A stretch of DNA of 58,000 bases from Prorocentrum cordatum (Eukaryota; Sar; Dinophyceae; Prorocentrales; Prorocentraceae). Shown here one piece after another: positions 31,452-41,313 of the stretch. Each line of letters opens with the position of its first letter. Position 1 is the stretch's first letter. Made by a program: the position numbers and the translations under genes. The stretch is taken from NCBI GenBank assembly GCA_963575745.1, contig CAUYUJ010022415.1, forward strand, positions 309,001 to 367,000, written 5' to 3'. Under the pieces are notes generated by a model. It saw only the letters and a program-made list of their open reading frames with translations, was not told the DNA's origin and did not search any database.

Positions 31452-32216
31452 ATGGCGACGATCAAGCGCGACTGCGTCGTGTTGCACGACAACCGTACGG
31501 GGCGCGAGCTGGTCACGGCCGTCGAGGTCATCGGAGACCGCGAGTGTATCACCGTGACCACCGCAGGTTGGAGCAAGTGGGCGTGCGGCAAGGCTCAGGG
31601 CTTGCGAGGCACGATGTTCCTAACGTGGCTGAAAAATCAGCGCGCCGCGTCGTCGGGGCCAACGGCGCCGACGACGCTCTTCGCTGCAGCGGAGCCAGGC
31701 CGCCGCCCGACCACGCGGCCCGGCCGCGCCAGTCGCCAGGTTCCAGTGGACAAGTGCTTCAAGACAGTGCAGCTGCCGCCGTTTGGCGATACGGAGGCAA
31801 CAGAGCTGCAGATTGTCATTCCCCCACCTCATAGGGGGGGGAGGGACAAGCTGCAGGTGGTGCTGCACGAGAAGGGCGTAGAGTACATCAAGGCCAAATT
31901 GCTTCAGGAGGCGGCGGAGGCGGCAGAGGCGAGCACGGTGCTGAAGCGCCCGCGGCGCCACGAGACCGACGTTCCTTGCGGCGCCCGCATCTATCGGGCG
32001 CAGCGGCTCCAAGCTTGGCGGGCCGCCCGCACAGACTGCGGTTGCAGCAGGACGGCCTTGTTCCGCACAAACCGCGGCTGCAGCAAGGATGACGCTGAAG
32101 CGGCCGCGGCGAAGTGGTGCACCGCCGAACTCAAGGATTGCGAAGCGGATGAGCTCCAGGAGATGGAAGCGGAGGCGGAGGGCGATGCGGAGGAGGAGGA
32201 GGCCGACTCGGACTGA
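31452..32216 (+). CDS. 254-aa protein with acidic C-terminal tail, unknown
   Basis: ATG at 31452 sits in GCGCGCGATGGCG, the same context as the transposase start (40728 and 45798), which favours this start. The N-terminus reads MATIKRDCVVLHDNRTGREL. A region FKTVQLPPFGDTEATELQIV, a helical segment EKGVEYIKAKLLQEAAEAAE, a Cys-containing basic stretch (DCGCSRTALFRTNRGCSKDD) and a tail ending EGDAEEEEADSD follow. No known domain recognised. Intronless, and compatible with a nuclear protein. CTGCAG palindromes occur inside the frame and are translated. Confidence 0.55.
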   Translation: MATIKRDCVVLHDNRTGRELVTAVEVIGDRECITVTTAGWSKWACGKAQGLRGTMFLTWLKNQRAASSGPTAPTTLFAAAEPGRRPTTRPGRASRQVPVDKCFKTVQLPPFGDTEATELQIVIPPPHRGGRDKLQVVLHEKGVEYIKAKLLQEAAEAAEASTVLKRPRRHETDVPCGARIYRAQRLQAWRAARTDCGCSRTALFRTNRGCSKDDAEAAAAKWCTAELKDCEADELQEMEAEAEGDAEEEEADSD

Positions 32217-32726
32217 GCTGCGGCGCGCTCGGTCGACCGCATCGCTGGGGCGTGCGATCACGGTCGGCAGTGCGATTGAGAATGGCAGCGAGGAGGACGA
32301 GCACGAGGACGAGGGCGAGGAGGAGAAGGAGGAGGAGGATTGGGATAATAATTGCGGATTGTTGGTGGATCCCCCCAGTGTTCGCTACTGTTGGTGTCAT
32401 TGCGAACCGTTGGTATGATCAAGCGTGCTGCAGCACGACGACACTACGATCAAGTGTGCCTCTCACGCGTTGCCGCCGTCGATGTGTGACCTCACGGCGC
32501 TGCAGCGCTGACTTACGTTTCGTGTGTTTGGAGTCCATCGTGCTGCAACGCTGATTTACGTTCGGGTGTCTGACGTGCCGATATCAGATTTTTGCGTCGC
32601 GCTGCAGCGCTGACTTACATTTTGTGTGTATGGCGTGTTGATGTAGCGCTTCGATCGCGCTTGCAGCCCGCATGTTCGCTTTATGTTATTGCATGTGGTT
32701 CGCAGCCACCTGTGATCAGAACATCA
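32217..32726 (+). other. Intergenic, palindrome-rich
   Basis: GGA-rich stretch at 32285-32340, then four or more palindromes at 32430-32680 (for example GGCGCTGCAGCGC near 32500). Repeated TGACTTACGTTT(C/G) phrases lie between palindromes. No gene recognised. Confidence 0.5.
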
Positions 32727-33080
32727 ATGGCTGCCAACATGAGTGCAGCGACGCCGCCATGGCGGCTTCCCTCGGAGCCAGTGCCGCCGCCGAAGGCGAA
32801 GTTCGCTGCATCGGATGCGACATATGCGGCTACTCCCCCTCCTCCGCCGCCGCCGCCGCCACCGCCGCCTCCGACGTCGACGAGGACCGCGGCTGCAGCC
32901 GCCAGTCATGTGCCAGCCCCGCGCGCGGCTGCAGCCGCGCGCAAGCGCGATGCTGAGACCAAGGTTGGCATGTGGAAGCTTGTGTGCGACATGATTCGGA
33001 AAGCGCTTCAGCGCGGGGACCGCGAGGCAGCGGTTGCGCTGGCAGTCCAATACCACGTCGCGAAGACGCCGCGGAAGTGA
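32727..33080 (+). CDS. 117-aa Pro/Ala-rich ORF
   Basis: ATG at 32727 opens MAANMSAATPPWRLPSEPVP. A run of about 13 prolines lies mid-protein, then Ala-rich sequence and a predicted helix KVGMWKLVCDMIRKALQRGD to the stop at 33078-33080. It could be complete or a first exon. No known domain. Codon use is similar to neighbouring exons. Confidence 0.4.
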   Translation: MAANMSAATPPWRLPSEPVPPPKAKFAASDATYAATPPPPPPPPPPPPPTSTRTAAAAASHVPAPRAAAAARKRDAETKVGMWKLVCDMIRKALQRGDREAAVALAVQYHVAKTPRK

Positions 33081-33089
33081 CGGGCGCGC

Positions 33090-33900
33090 GGCGCGCGCGC
33101 GGTCAGTGCTGCAGCACCACTGTTGCAGTCGGATACAGCATCGCGACGGCGGCGACGGCGACAGGGACAACGACGACGGCGTTAAAGACGGCGCAATTCA
33201 GAGCAGCGCATGCAGGGGAAGAAGGTGGAGGGAGGATGATGATGAGGAGGAGGAGGGTGATCAGGAGGACGACGACATTGAGGACGACGTTCTGGAACGC
33301 CCTCATTTTCACAGGTCCCCACCGCTCGCTGCCAGCACCTCGGAGCAGGGGAAGGGGGAGCAGGATGATGATGATGATGATGAGGAGGAGGAGGAGAAGG
33401 AGGCCGAGGACGAGGAGTATGACGAGGAGGAGGAGGAGGAAGACAACCAGTTGGCACCCATGCCCCGCCCCCCCGAACCTTCTGCCTATTCCTGCCTCCG
33501 CATACTCCCTCTCCTCCTCCTCCTCCTCCTCCTCCTCCTCCTCCTCCTCCTCCTCATCATCATCATCCTCCCTCTCATTCTCCTACTCCTCCTTCTCCTC
33601 CTCCTTCTCATCCTCCTCCCTCTCCTTCTTCTCCTCCGCATCCGTGTCCTCCTCCTCCTCCTCCTTCTCCTGCCCCCCCTCCTCCCCCCCCTCCTCCTCT
33701 CCCTCCAATCCTCCTCCCCCCCCTCATCCTCCTCCTCCTCCTCCTATCCTGAGGGGGCAGCCCTGGGGAGGTCAATCCAGTCGTTGGCCTTCGGAGGTTC
33801 AGTTGGGGGTGATGTTACTTCGCGGGGTGATGTTACTTTGGGGGGGTCAGTCGACTGGTTAGCAGGGGTCCATCGTCGTCAGCGTCGTCGCCATCGTATT
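33090..33900. repeat. GAC/GGA then CCT simple-sequence stretch
   Basis: GGA/GAT-rich from about 33225 to 33450, CTC-rich from about 33500 to 33745. It generates a 675-codon plus-strand frame (33034-35061) that is mostly homopolymeric Leu/Ser or Arg/Ala sequence and is not called as a gene. Confidence 0.85.
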
Positions 33901-33974
33901 CGTCGTTGGCACCGCCGCTGTTTTTGTTCCGCGCAGCTGCAGCTGCAGCTTCGCGCGCTGCAGCGTCGCGCGCC

Positions 33975-34160
33975 CGCGCGCCCGAGTGCAGCTTCAGCTG
34001 CAGTGATGGGACTGGTTTCCACCACCACTACCATATGTTGCAGAAGGAGGAGGAGGAGAAAGAAGAGGAGGAGGAGGACCTCTCCCTCCAACTTATGGCA
34101 CTGGTGGTGGAAACCAAGCCCATCATGCAGCTTGGCGAGCTGCAGCTTCGCTCGCTGCAG
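33975..34160 (+). repeat. Foldback inverted repeat with polypurine loop
   Basis: Left arm (about 33994-34037, containing GGTTTCCACCACCACTACCAT) and right arm (about 34088-34130, containing ATGGCACTGGTGGTGGAAACC) are imperfect reverse complements over roughly 40 bp. A G/A-rich spacer lies between, and CAGCTTCAGCTGCAG / CTGCAGCTTCGC segments flank it. It ends just before the ATG at 34161, so it is either an intron/foldback insertion or part of a 5'UTR. Confidence 0.65.
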
Positions 34161-34712
34161 ATGGCGTCGCAGCTCGACTACGACGAGGACGCCGAGGAGT
34201 TCGACGTGCTGCAGGACGTCCTGCAGGGCGCCGACGGCGGCGTCGGCCGCATGCGGCCGACGCCGCCTGCGGCGCCGCCGCCAGGCGCGCTGCTCGCTGC
34301 CGCCAAGGCGCGGCCGCGGCCGACGTCGCGCGCCGCCCCGCATGGCAGCGACGGCCCACCTTGCAAGGGCAAGGGCAAGGGCAAGGACAAGGACAACCTC
34401 GGCGGCCCACCTTGCAGCAAGGGCAAGGGCAAGGACAAGGACAAGGACGGCGGCGGCCCACCTTGCAAGGGCAAGGGCAAGGACAAGAGCAAGGGCGGCA
34501 AGGGCAAGCTTGTCCGCGACGGGGACCAGCAGCAGCGGCGTGGCGGCTGGTTCAACAGGGCGCAGCAGCCCTGCGAGCTGCTGCTGGCGGGCGAGTGCGC
34601 CGACGCGGCCGCCCTCGCGGAGGAGTACTACGCTGGCCCAGCACAGGTCTGGGTCGGCGCTGGCGCCGAGGAGGCCGCCGAGGAGGCGCAGGCGCCGAGG
34701 GGCGCCTCATGA
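34161..34712 (+). CDS. 183-aa Lys-Gly-repeat protein, unknown
   Basis: Start at MASQLDYDEDAEEFDVLQDV (34161), the first Met after the foldback. An in-frame upstream Met exists at 34095 inside the right arm. Three imperfect modules of GGPPCKGKGKGKDKD (about residues 65-115) are followed by WFNRAQQPCELLLAGECADA and an acidic-Ala C-terminus. The Gly-Lys low-complexity region is compatible with nucleic-acid binding. A similar Lys-Gly region occurs in the 37-38.9 kb gene, suggesting related roles. No catalytic motif. Confidence 0.45.
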   Translation: MASQLDYDEDAEEFDVLQDVLQGADGGVGRMRPTPPAAPPPGALLAAAKARPRPTSRAAPHGSDGPPCKGKGKGKDKDNLGGPPCSKGKGKDKDKDGGGPPCKGKGKDKSKGGKGKLVRDGDQQQRRGGWFNRAQQPCELLLAGECADAAALAEEYYAGPAQVWVGAGAEEAAEEAQAPRGAS

Positions 34713-34960
34713 GGAGGCCGCGGAGGAGGCCGCGGAGGAGGCCGCGGAGGCGGAGGCGGAGGCGGCCGCCGAGCGCCGAGGGCGCGCCGAGCGCCGAGGG
34801 CGGAGGCGGCCGCGCCGAGCGCCGAGGGCGGAGGCGGCCGCCGAGCGCCGAGGGCGCGCCGCCGAGCGCCGAGGGCGGAGGCGGCCGCCGAGCCCCGCCG
34901 AGCGCCGCCGCCGAGGGCGGAGGGCGCGCCGCCGAGCGCCGCCGAGGGCGCTGCAGCGCC
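34713..34960 (+). repeat. GC-rich minisatellite (GCCGAGGGCGGAGGCGGCC-type)
   Basis: Units combining CGCCGAGCGCCGAGGGCGG and GAGGCGGCCGC repeat about ten times with variation. Translations are Ala/Glu/Arg-rich. 35060-36040 beyond it holds scattered palindromes (for example CGCTGCTGCAGCAGCG near 35816) and no recognisable gene. Confidence 0.75.
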
Positions 34961-36050
34961 CGCATGCATGCGCCCGCATGCGGGCGTCACATGAGAGCTG
35001 CGGCGCGGCCGCGGAGCATTGCATTTGTGGTGGGCGACGGAATGGGACGGTAACTCAGTAGAGGTAGACAGGGGGAGAGGGGGGACTATAGTAGAGGTAG
35101 ACAGGGGGGAGACGTGATATACATAGGGAATGCGAGGGGGACGATGGAGACGCAGCGTGGGGGTGGAGTGGAGACACATTGGAGAGAGACGGTAGACAAG
35201 ATGCCCGCTGCAGCGGGTATCCACTCTCCCGTGAGCGAGGGGGACAACGAACGCATAGTGATAGGATACATGCTGTAGCAACCCAACATGTAAGATCAAT
35301 GGGAGCAATGGGGGGGGGGGGTGGATTGGATCAGTTCGCGAGCATAGCTGACGCCGACGCATGCATGCGTTTAGGCCAGGTTATATTTCGTGCGCCAGAT
35401 CGCGTGGTGCGCCCGCGCTGTCGCCCAGAAAGGCGCTCCGATATCCTCATCACATCTATCTGCCATCGTCGACGTTCACATCCTGATCCGCTGACATTTT
35501 TTCGTATGGACTGATGTGCCAGGGGTCGGCCTTGGATTGGCCAGGAAAGTTTGGGGGCACTTAGGGGGGCCCTGGGGCACTTCAGATGGCAAACCGTCTC
35601 GCATCGCATCGCCCTTCGCCACTCCCCCTGCTCCCCTTCAGCACAGTTCGTTGCGCCGCCGAGTAGCTCCCCCCATGGCCTCCTGGCAGCCTCACCAGCT
35701 CCCATCAGCCTTGTCCTCAGCAGTCTCGAGCCATCGCGACGCTGCTGCAGCAGAGCCGTGAGCGTAAATCTTTGCAGTTGACAGCGGTTTCGGCGTCGTC
35801 AACCTCGTCGCGACGCTGCTGCAGCAGCGCCGCGTGATGTACTTCGCGCCTCTCTTAGTTTCACTCCCACCTCGAAATCAGCAGTGTGGACAGTGTTCTG
35901 GGACTGCGTGGGTGGGCGTTGGGGTGGGCTGGAGCGCTGGACGTTGGCATCAGGATGGCTGATCTGAGGTCGAACGGGAGCTTCGGGTGAAGCGATCTGA
36001 GAGCGTCGGTGCCCCTCTGCAGAGGTGATGCTGTCTGACAGCGGCGTGTC

Positions 36051-36187
36051 TGTTCAATAGCCCCCTCTATTGAACAGCCACGCCCGTGTCTGTTCAATAG
36101 CCCCCTCTATTGAACATGCCATGTTCAATAGCCCCCTCTATTGAACAGCCACGCCCGTGTCTGTTCAATAGCCCCCTCTATTGAACA
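36051..36187 (+). repeat. Four-copy hairpin array TGTTCAATAG-CCCCCT-CTATTGAACA
   Basis: Four identical 26-bp inverted repeats (36051-36076, 36091-36116, 36122-36147, 36162-36187), each a 10-bp stem with a C-rich 6-nt loop. Spacers read GCCACGCCCGTGTC or TGCCA. The outermost stems are extended by GCGTGTC / GACACGC, so the whole array can also pair end to end. Confidence 0.9.
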
Positions 36188-36229
36188 GACACGCCTCTGT
36201 CGATGTCCCAGCTGCCTTCGAGGCTCCCA

Positions 36230-36770
36230 GATCGCTTCGGTATTTGCTCCTGATCACACTTCGCGCATCTCCTGAATCCGTCCCGCGCCCTCCTCGGACA
36301 CCTTCCGTGTCCCTCCTGTGTCTGCCCGCCCGCCCGCTCCCGAGCTCCCGTGTATACCTATCCGTCTCCCGTGTCTCTCCCGCGTCTCTCCCGTGCCCCT
36401 TCCGTGTCTCCACCTGCCTTCCGTGCGCTCCCGCCCGTGTCCCTCCGCACCGCTCCCGCGTCCGTCCGCCCGCTCGCCCCCGAACTCCCGTGTCCCTCCC
36501 GTGTCTCTTCCGTGCCCCCCCCCCCCGTGTTTCTCCCATGTCCCTCCCACCCCTCCGTGTCTTTCGCACCGTCCCTTCCGTGTTCCTCAAATGATCATGC
36601 ATCCCCCCCCCGTGTCCTGCCCGCCCGCCCGCCCGCGCTCGTGTCCTTCCCTCCCGTGTCTCCTCGCATCTCCCCCCGCCCCCCCCCCCCCCCCGTGTCC
36701 CTCATTATCTCCCTCCTCTCCTTTCCATCACTCTATATCTCTCTCCCTATTGCCCACTACCATGCGTTCC
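36230..36770. repeat. CCCGTGTC/CCTCCCGTGTCTC low-complexity region
   Basis: Degenerate repeats of TCCCGTGTC with C runs. They give Pro/Ser/Val ORFs on one strand and Arg/Gly ORFs on the other; no gene. Confidence 0.85.
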
Positions 36771-37017
36771 ATCATGGTGCGCATGCATAGCGCTGCAGCG
36801 CTTCATGTTACTTTGTGACGATGATTTCTGCTGAGCGCTGCAGCGCTCACGTGTGTTCCTTAATTGCATGCGATCGTTGCGCTGCAGCGCATCTGTACTG
36901 TTGTGGCCTCTCTTCCACCTCAGCAGCCGAGTGCTTCAGCTCTCGCAGTGTGGGAGGCCCTCCCTCGCGCTTCCCCTCGGAGCGTCCGCGCACCCCCTCG
37001 CCCTCGCGGAGGGCATC

Positions 37018-38878
37018 ATGTCTGCCGCGGCTGCGGCCACACCAATCAACCACATCCTGGAAAACCTGGACAGCTGAGACGCCTTCTTCGCATCGCAGAT
37101 CGGCGTCATCGCCGCCGACGCGATGGCGCAGAGCCAGTCCGCCTTGTCCATGAGCGTGCAGCTGCAGCTTCACAACTTGGGGACGATCGGGGCTGCCCAA
37201 GCAGCTACCCTGCAGAATCGAATCACCGCGTCGGGCTTCGCGGACAGCCACAAGGCGCGCCTCAGCGCCGTGCTGGCCGCGCGCGTGGGCACGGCGACGC
37301 CCGCGCTCCAGATGCGCGTGCAGACGCTCGCGTCAGGGCGGTGCTATCCATCGTGCTTTGCACATCGGACCGCCGAAGTGTTATTCACATGTATGGTTTA
37401 ATTGTTTGTTCTGTACTTTATGTATGTTACCATGTTCATTTTTCAAATGTACTTATGTTAGCATGCTGCAGCATGCCTGCGTCGCATCGTAGGCTGGTGG
37501 ACTTTGCCATGCAGGACTGGGGTTTATTTCGCGACCCCAGCCAGAGCATCGTCGCGAAGGTGCGCGCGTTGTTCAAACGTTGCGGTGCCATCGGCTTGAC
37601 GGTTCCGAGCGAGAACACGCTGAAAGAGTTGGCGGCGTTGATGACATGCGCCCATCTTCCAGACGCAGACCCTGGGCAGCTCTACGGGATCGTGACGGAG
37701 ATGAAGGTTTGGGATTCGGCGGGAACGCCTAACGCAGACGCATCGCATCGCACTGACTGCAGCCAATGCGATGCGGCGCGTCAGCGTTAGGGTTTCCCGA
37801 CGAGTCGCCCTTTACAGGGTCAGTTCTTGGCGAGCCGCAGGGGCGCGACGGGGCAAGCGGCGACAGCGACTTGGAATTTCCCAGCAGATCCTCGGCAGCT
37901 CCCTCAGCACATCTTCGACGCGGCGTACGCCGATGCGGACCCGCCGATCGATGCGACGCGCGACCTCGCCAACGTGGCATCGCATCTACGAGGCTGCTGC
38001 CACCCCGTCATGCGCTGCAGCGCTGATTGTTCTGGATGTCTTGGGTGCTTCGGTGAGCTCGGTCCTTTAGGTCCACCTCGCATAGAGCATGATAGGTGTC
38101 ATGCTACGCGTGCGCCGCTGAAGCGGCCTGCGGGTCTCAACGCCATCAAGGCTCGCGCGCCTCTCAGGCTGGTCAACAAGGGCTTGCGGGCTGCCGCCCC
38201 GCCGCATCAGCCGAGCACTGCCATTGTGCCATGGACACCATCGGGGTCACCCTCCGTGCCGCCTGCAGCGCCAATGCAACCCATGGACGCGATGGCCGTG
38301 ACGCAGCAAATGCTGGCAGCGTTTGCGCCACCGCCATCGCCGCCCAACGAGCTGCAGCTGCAGCTCTTCCCGCGCCGCCCTGCGGCGCCCACGGCGAGCC
38401 CCCCCGCGAGTCCCCCCGCGATTGGTGATTCGCCAGCTGGGCCAGCATTGCCAGCGGCGGCGCCAGATGCTGCTGCAGCAGCGCCAACGCCGCCAAACGA
38501 AGATGCTGCTGCAGCAGCAGACGGAGACGAGGATGCTGTGCTGCAGGCGATCGAGACCTTGGCTGCGGGCAGCGCGAAGGGCGAGCTGCCTCGCAAGGGC
38601 AAGGGCAAGGGCAAGGGCAAGAAGGGCAAGGGCAAGAGCGCGATCAAGGGCAAGAGCAAGACAGGCGCTGGCAAGGGCAAGACGGCGGCCAAGGGCACGG
38701 CCAAACCGAAGGCCAAGGGCAAAGGGAAGGCCAAAGCCAAGGCCAAGGCCAAGCCCAAGGGCAAGGCGGCAGCCAAACGGGGCCAAATGGCACTCGGGCG
38801 CAGCAAATGCCGCTACCTGCCGAATGGCTGCGGCACGTGCCGCGACCCGAACTTCACTGGCCGTCGCGGCAAGCCGTG
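37018..38878 (+). pseudogene. Lys/Gly- and Pro-rich protein gene, first copy, with in-frame TGA
   Basis: Exon a starts at ATG 37018 (MSAAAAATPINHILENLDS). After a TGA at 37075-37077 the same frame continues DAFFASQIGVIAADAMAQSQ to about 37346, so the TGA probably replaced a sense codon such as Trp TGG. Exon b runs from about 37471 (SHRRLVDFAMQDWGLFRD) to about 37702. The next open frame runs from about 37896 (LPQHIFDAAYADADPPIDAT) to the stop at 38876-38878. It includes a Pro/Ala-rich middle, a KGKGKGKGKKGKGK segment and a Cys tail, CRYLPNGCGTCRDPNFTG. No known domain; the basic repeats suggest nucleic-acid binding. The part from 37370 on is duplicated at 42437 onward. Confidence 0.5.
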
Positions 38879-39619
38879 AGCGCGCAACGGGCACTGTCGG
38901 CATATGGAGGTGAGGATGAGGATTATGAGGGCGAGGAGGAGGATGGGTAGGATGATGAGGAGGATGAGCATGTGGAGGAGAAGGAATGAGGAGGATGGTG
39001 AGGATTAGTGCGAGGTTGGATGGAACGCTGGCCGGTGATATGAACGGTAGTGGCGATGGTCTTGCCTGGCGGTCGCGCGGCTCGCACGGACGACGAGGAG
39101 GATGAAAGTCAAATATGTTGACGGGTTCTCTTGGATGCGGGCGCTGCAGCGCTGGCGCCTTTGTGTTCAACGTTTGCATCGCCATCATGATCACGATGCA
39201 GCGCTGCAGCGCTCGCTTTCCTGGATGGTGGCGTAGATATTGCGTGCTGTTGTGTTCCGATGCAGCGCTGCAGCGCCTGTCAGACTTGTGGTGCCGTTGT
39301 AGCGTTGGCGCGTTTGTGAGTGTACAGTTGCAGCCGCGGTGTCCATGCATTGCGTGACGTGCTCGTCTTGAGTGCCAGTCGTTCCTCGTCGATACGCGCT
39401 GCAGCGCCATCATTCGTGATGTCGAGCGTTGTCTCCCGCATGGTTGTTGCCAAGTCACGCGCTGCAGCGCTGTGATTCGCTCATGTTGCGCGTTGCCGAT
39501 GGCATGCCCTCCTCCCCCTCCTCCCCCTCCTCCTCACTTGGCTCGCGCGTCGCAGTCGCCATCGTTCGCTGCAGCGGGTGCTGGCAACGGACCTCCTCCG
39601 CCTCCTCACTGGGCTCGCA
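38879..39619 (+). other. Intergenic, palindrome-rich
   Basis: GGATGA-rich stretch (38915-39000) followed by about eight CTGCAG palindromes (39140-39580), several as GCGCTGCAGCGC. The same content occurs in copy B at 43946-44689. A CTCCTCCCC stretch precedes the next gene. No gene recognised. Confidence 0.5.
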
Positions 39620-40050
39620 ATGGCGGCGCGCCGCTGCGACAAGCCGTTCGAAGCGCAAGCGCGCGCCGACCGTCGCGACGAGTTGCGCGAGGCCCGCGCG
39701 AGAGCGACGGCGACTGCTACAGCAGAGGTGAAGGAGGCGCGGAATAACGCCAGGAAAGCGGAGAAGCAGGTGCAGATCCGCACCGCGGAGCTGCAGGTGG
39801 ATGAGGGGGCGGATGAGAAGGAGGACGGTGGGGTTCATGAGTGTGGCAGGCCACTCCCCCGCTGCAGCGGGGGAGAAGGACGACAGGGGGGATGATCAGG
39901 AGGAGGTGGAAGGCGATGATGTGGGAGGATGAGGAGTATGAGTAGCAGGGTCGGGGTCAGATGGACATCGCCGCTTCGGACGTGGCCAACCAGAAACTCA
40001 ACGAGGCGTTGACCTCGCTGCGGAACGCCAAGAAGATGAAGGCGACCTGA
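39620..40050 (+). CDS. 88-aa coiled-coil protein, two exons (copy A)
   Basis: Exon 1 is 39620-39796 (MAARRCDKPFEAQARADRRD onward) and ends GCTGCAG|GTGG. Exon 2 is 39961-40050 (MDIAASDVANQKLNEALTSL, then RNAKKMKAT, stop). The 164-bp intron is GT-AG, phase 0, and has one 18-bp palindrome (CCCCCGCTGCAGCGGGGG, 39856-39873). The sequence is Arg/Ala/Glu/Lys-rich with heptad-like spacing, a likely alpha-helical coiled coil. No family recognised. The exact structure is preserved in copy B. Confidence 0.6.
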
Positions 40051-40727
40051 GTGAGGTCGGCCTCGGCGACCGCCTGCTGAAGCATGCTGGTTCGATTGAT
40101 TGGTAAAGGCTGGAGGGAACGTGGTTGAGCGTGTTGTTTGAGTTGCGCTGCAGCGCTTCTCCGTGGACCACGGTTGAAAGCTTGCGCGCGGATCAGGATG
40201 TGTAAATGTGTTGCGCTGCAGCGCAGTTTCGCATGCAGTTTCTCGTTGGATGGTGATGTGGCGGATGATGAGGGCGAGTGATATTGATGCTGTTGACGAT
40301 GAAGGCGATGGTGACGGGGAGGATGAAGGGACGGGAGACGGATGATGAGGAGGATGGGTAGGTTGAGGAGGAGGATGGGGAGGACGAGGGGGCGCATGAG
40401 GCGGAGGAGGAGGAGGAGGAGGAAGAGGATGAGGAGGAGGTATAGGAGGGGGAGGAAGAGGAGGAGGACGAGGGGCATGGCGAGCAGGATGGAGGAGGAG
40501 GAGGACGTTCGCGCTGCAGCGCGTCAGATTGTCATCATTGAACGTTAGCGGCGCTGTAGCGCCATGTGCTCCCAGACTGTTGCTTGGCAGTTAGCGCTGC
40601 AGCGCGCATGTGGTTGCTCTCCACGCGGTGCAGCCTCATTTCCATCCGCAGTCGCCGCGGCCCCTAGCGGAGGGGCCCTCCGCGCGCGCGCAGCGACGGA
40701 GGCAAGCTTGCCTCGGGAACGCGCGCG
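40051..40727 (+). other. Intergenic with GGA run and palindromes
   Basis: Palindromes near 40146, 40213, 40513 and 40592. GGA/GAT-rich simple sequence at 40310-40500. A CCGCGGCCCCTAGCGGAGGGGCC hairpin-like stretch lies upstream of the transposase start. No gene recognised. Confidence 0.5.
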
Positions 40728-41236
40728 ATGGCGGCAGAGGACGACCGCCCAGCGAAGCTGCGGCGGCTGTCCCGCCTTCGCGCGGAACTGCCATTCATGC
40801 ATTGTAATGCGATGGCGCAATTCCTGGCGTCCGTTAAGCGAGACGGAACCCCCGAATTGGGATCCCGACGCCAGGATATCAGAGACGTTCGGGAGCTCAT
40901 GGTCGGTGAGAACACGCCGTGCGGCAAGCTCCACCAGAACATGGTAGTCGGGCAGCACACGGTGGAGATCTGCAGTCCAGCAGCAATGCTGTGGCATTGC
41001 AGCGCCCTCCCCGCGATGCAGCCTCTGTGGCAGCGGGCGCTGGAGCTGCCACGCCCGTGGCACATCATCATTTACGGCGATGAAATAGGCGCTGGCAACG
41101 CGCTGGCGCACGTGCAGAACCGCAAGTCCTGGGGCATCTACTGGACGATCGCGGAATTCGGCCCGCAGGCGCTTTCGTCGGAGGGCTTTCGCGATAGCGT
41201 TGCTGCAGCAACGATATATGTGGGGGGGGGAGGGGG

Positions 41237-41313
<77 letters not shown>

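Noticed and set aside
33034-35061. 675-codon plus-strand ORF, the longest frame in the window
   Set aside because: Composed of Asp/Glu, Leu and Arg/Ala homopolymer stretches from simple sequence. The overlapping frame at 34161-34712 looks more protein-like.
36051-36187. CRISPR array
   Set aside because: Four repeats, but spacers of only 5 and 14 bp, two of them identical, in a eukaryotic context with no cas genes.
38247-39458. 403-codon minus-strand ORF and its copy at 43545-44525
   Set aside because: Antisense of the Lys/Gly-rich exon; its Leu/Ala periodicity mirrors the plus-strand Lys-Gly codons.
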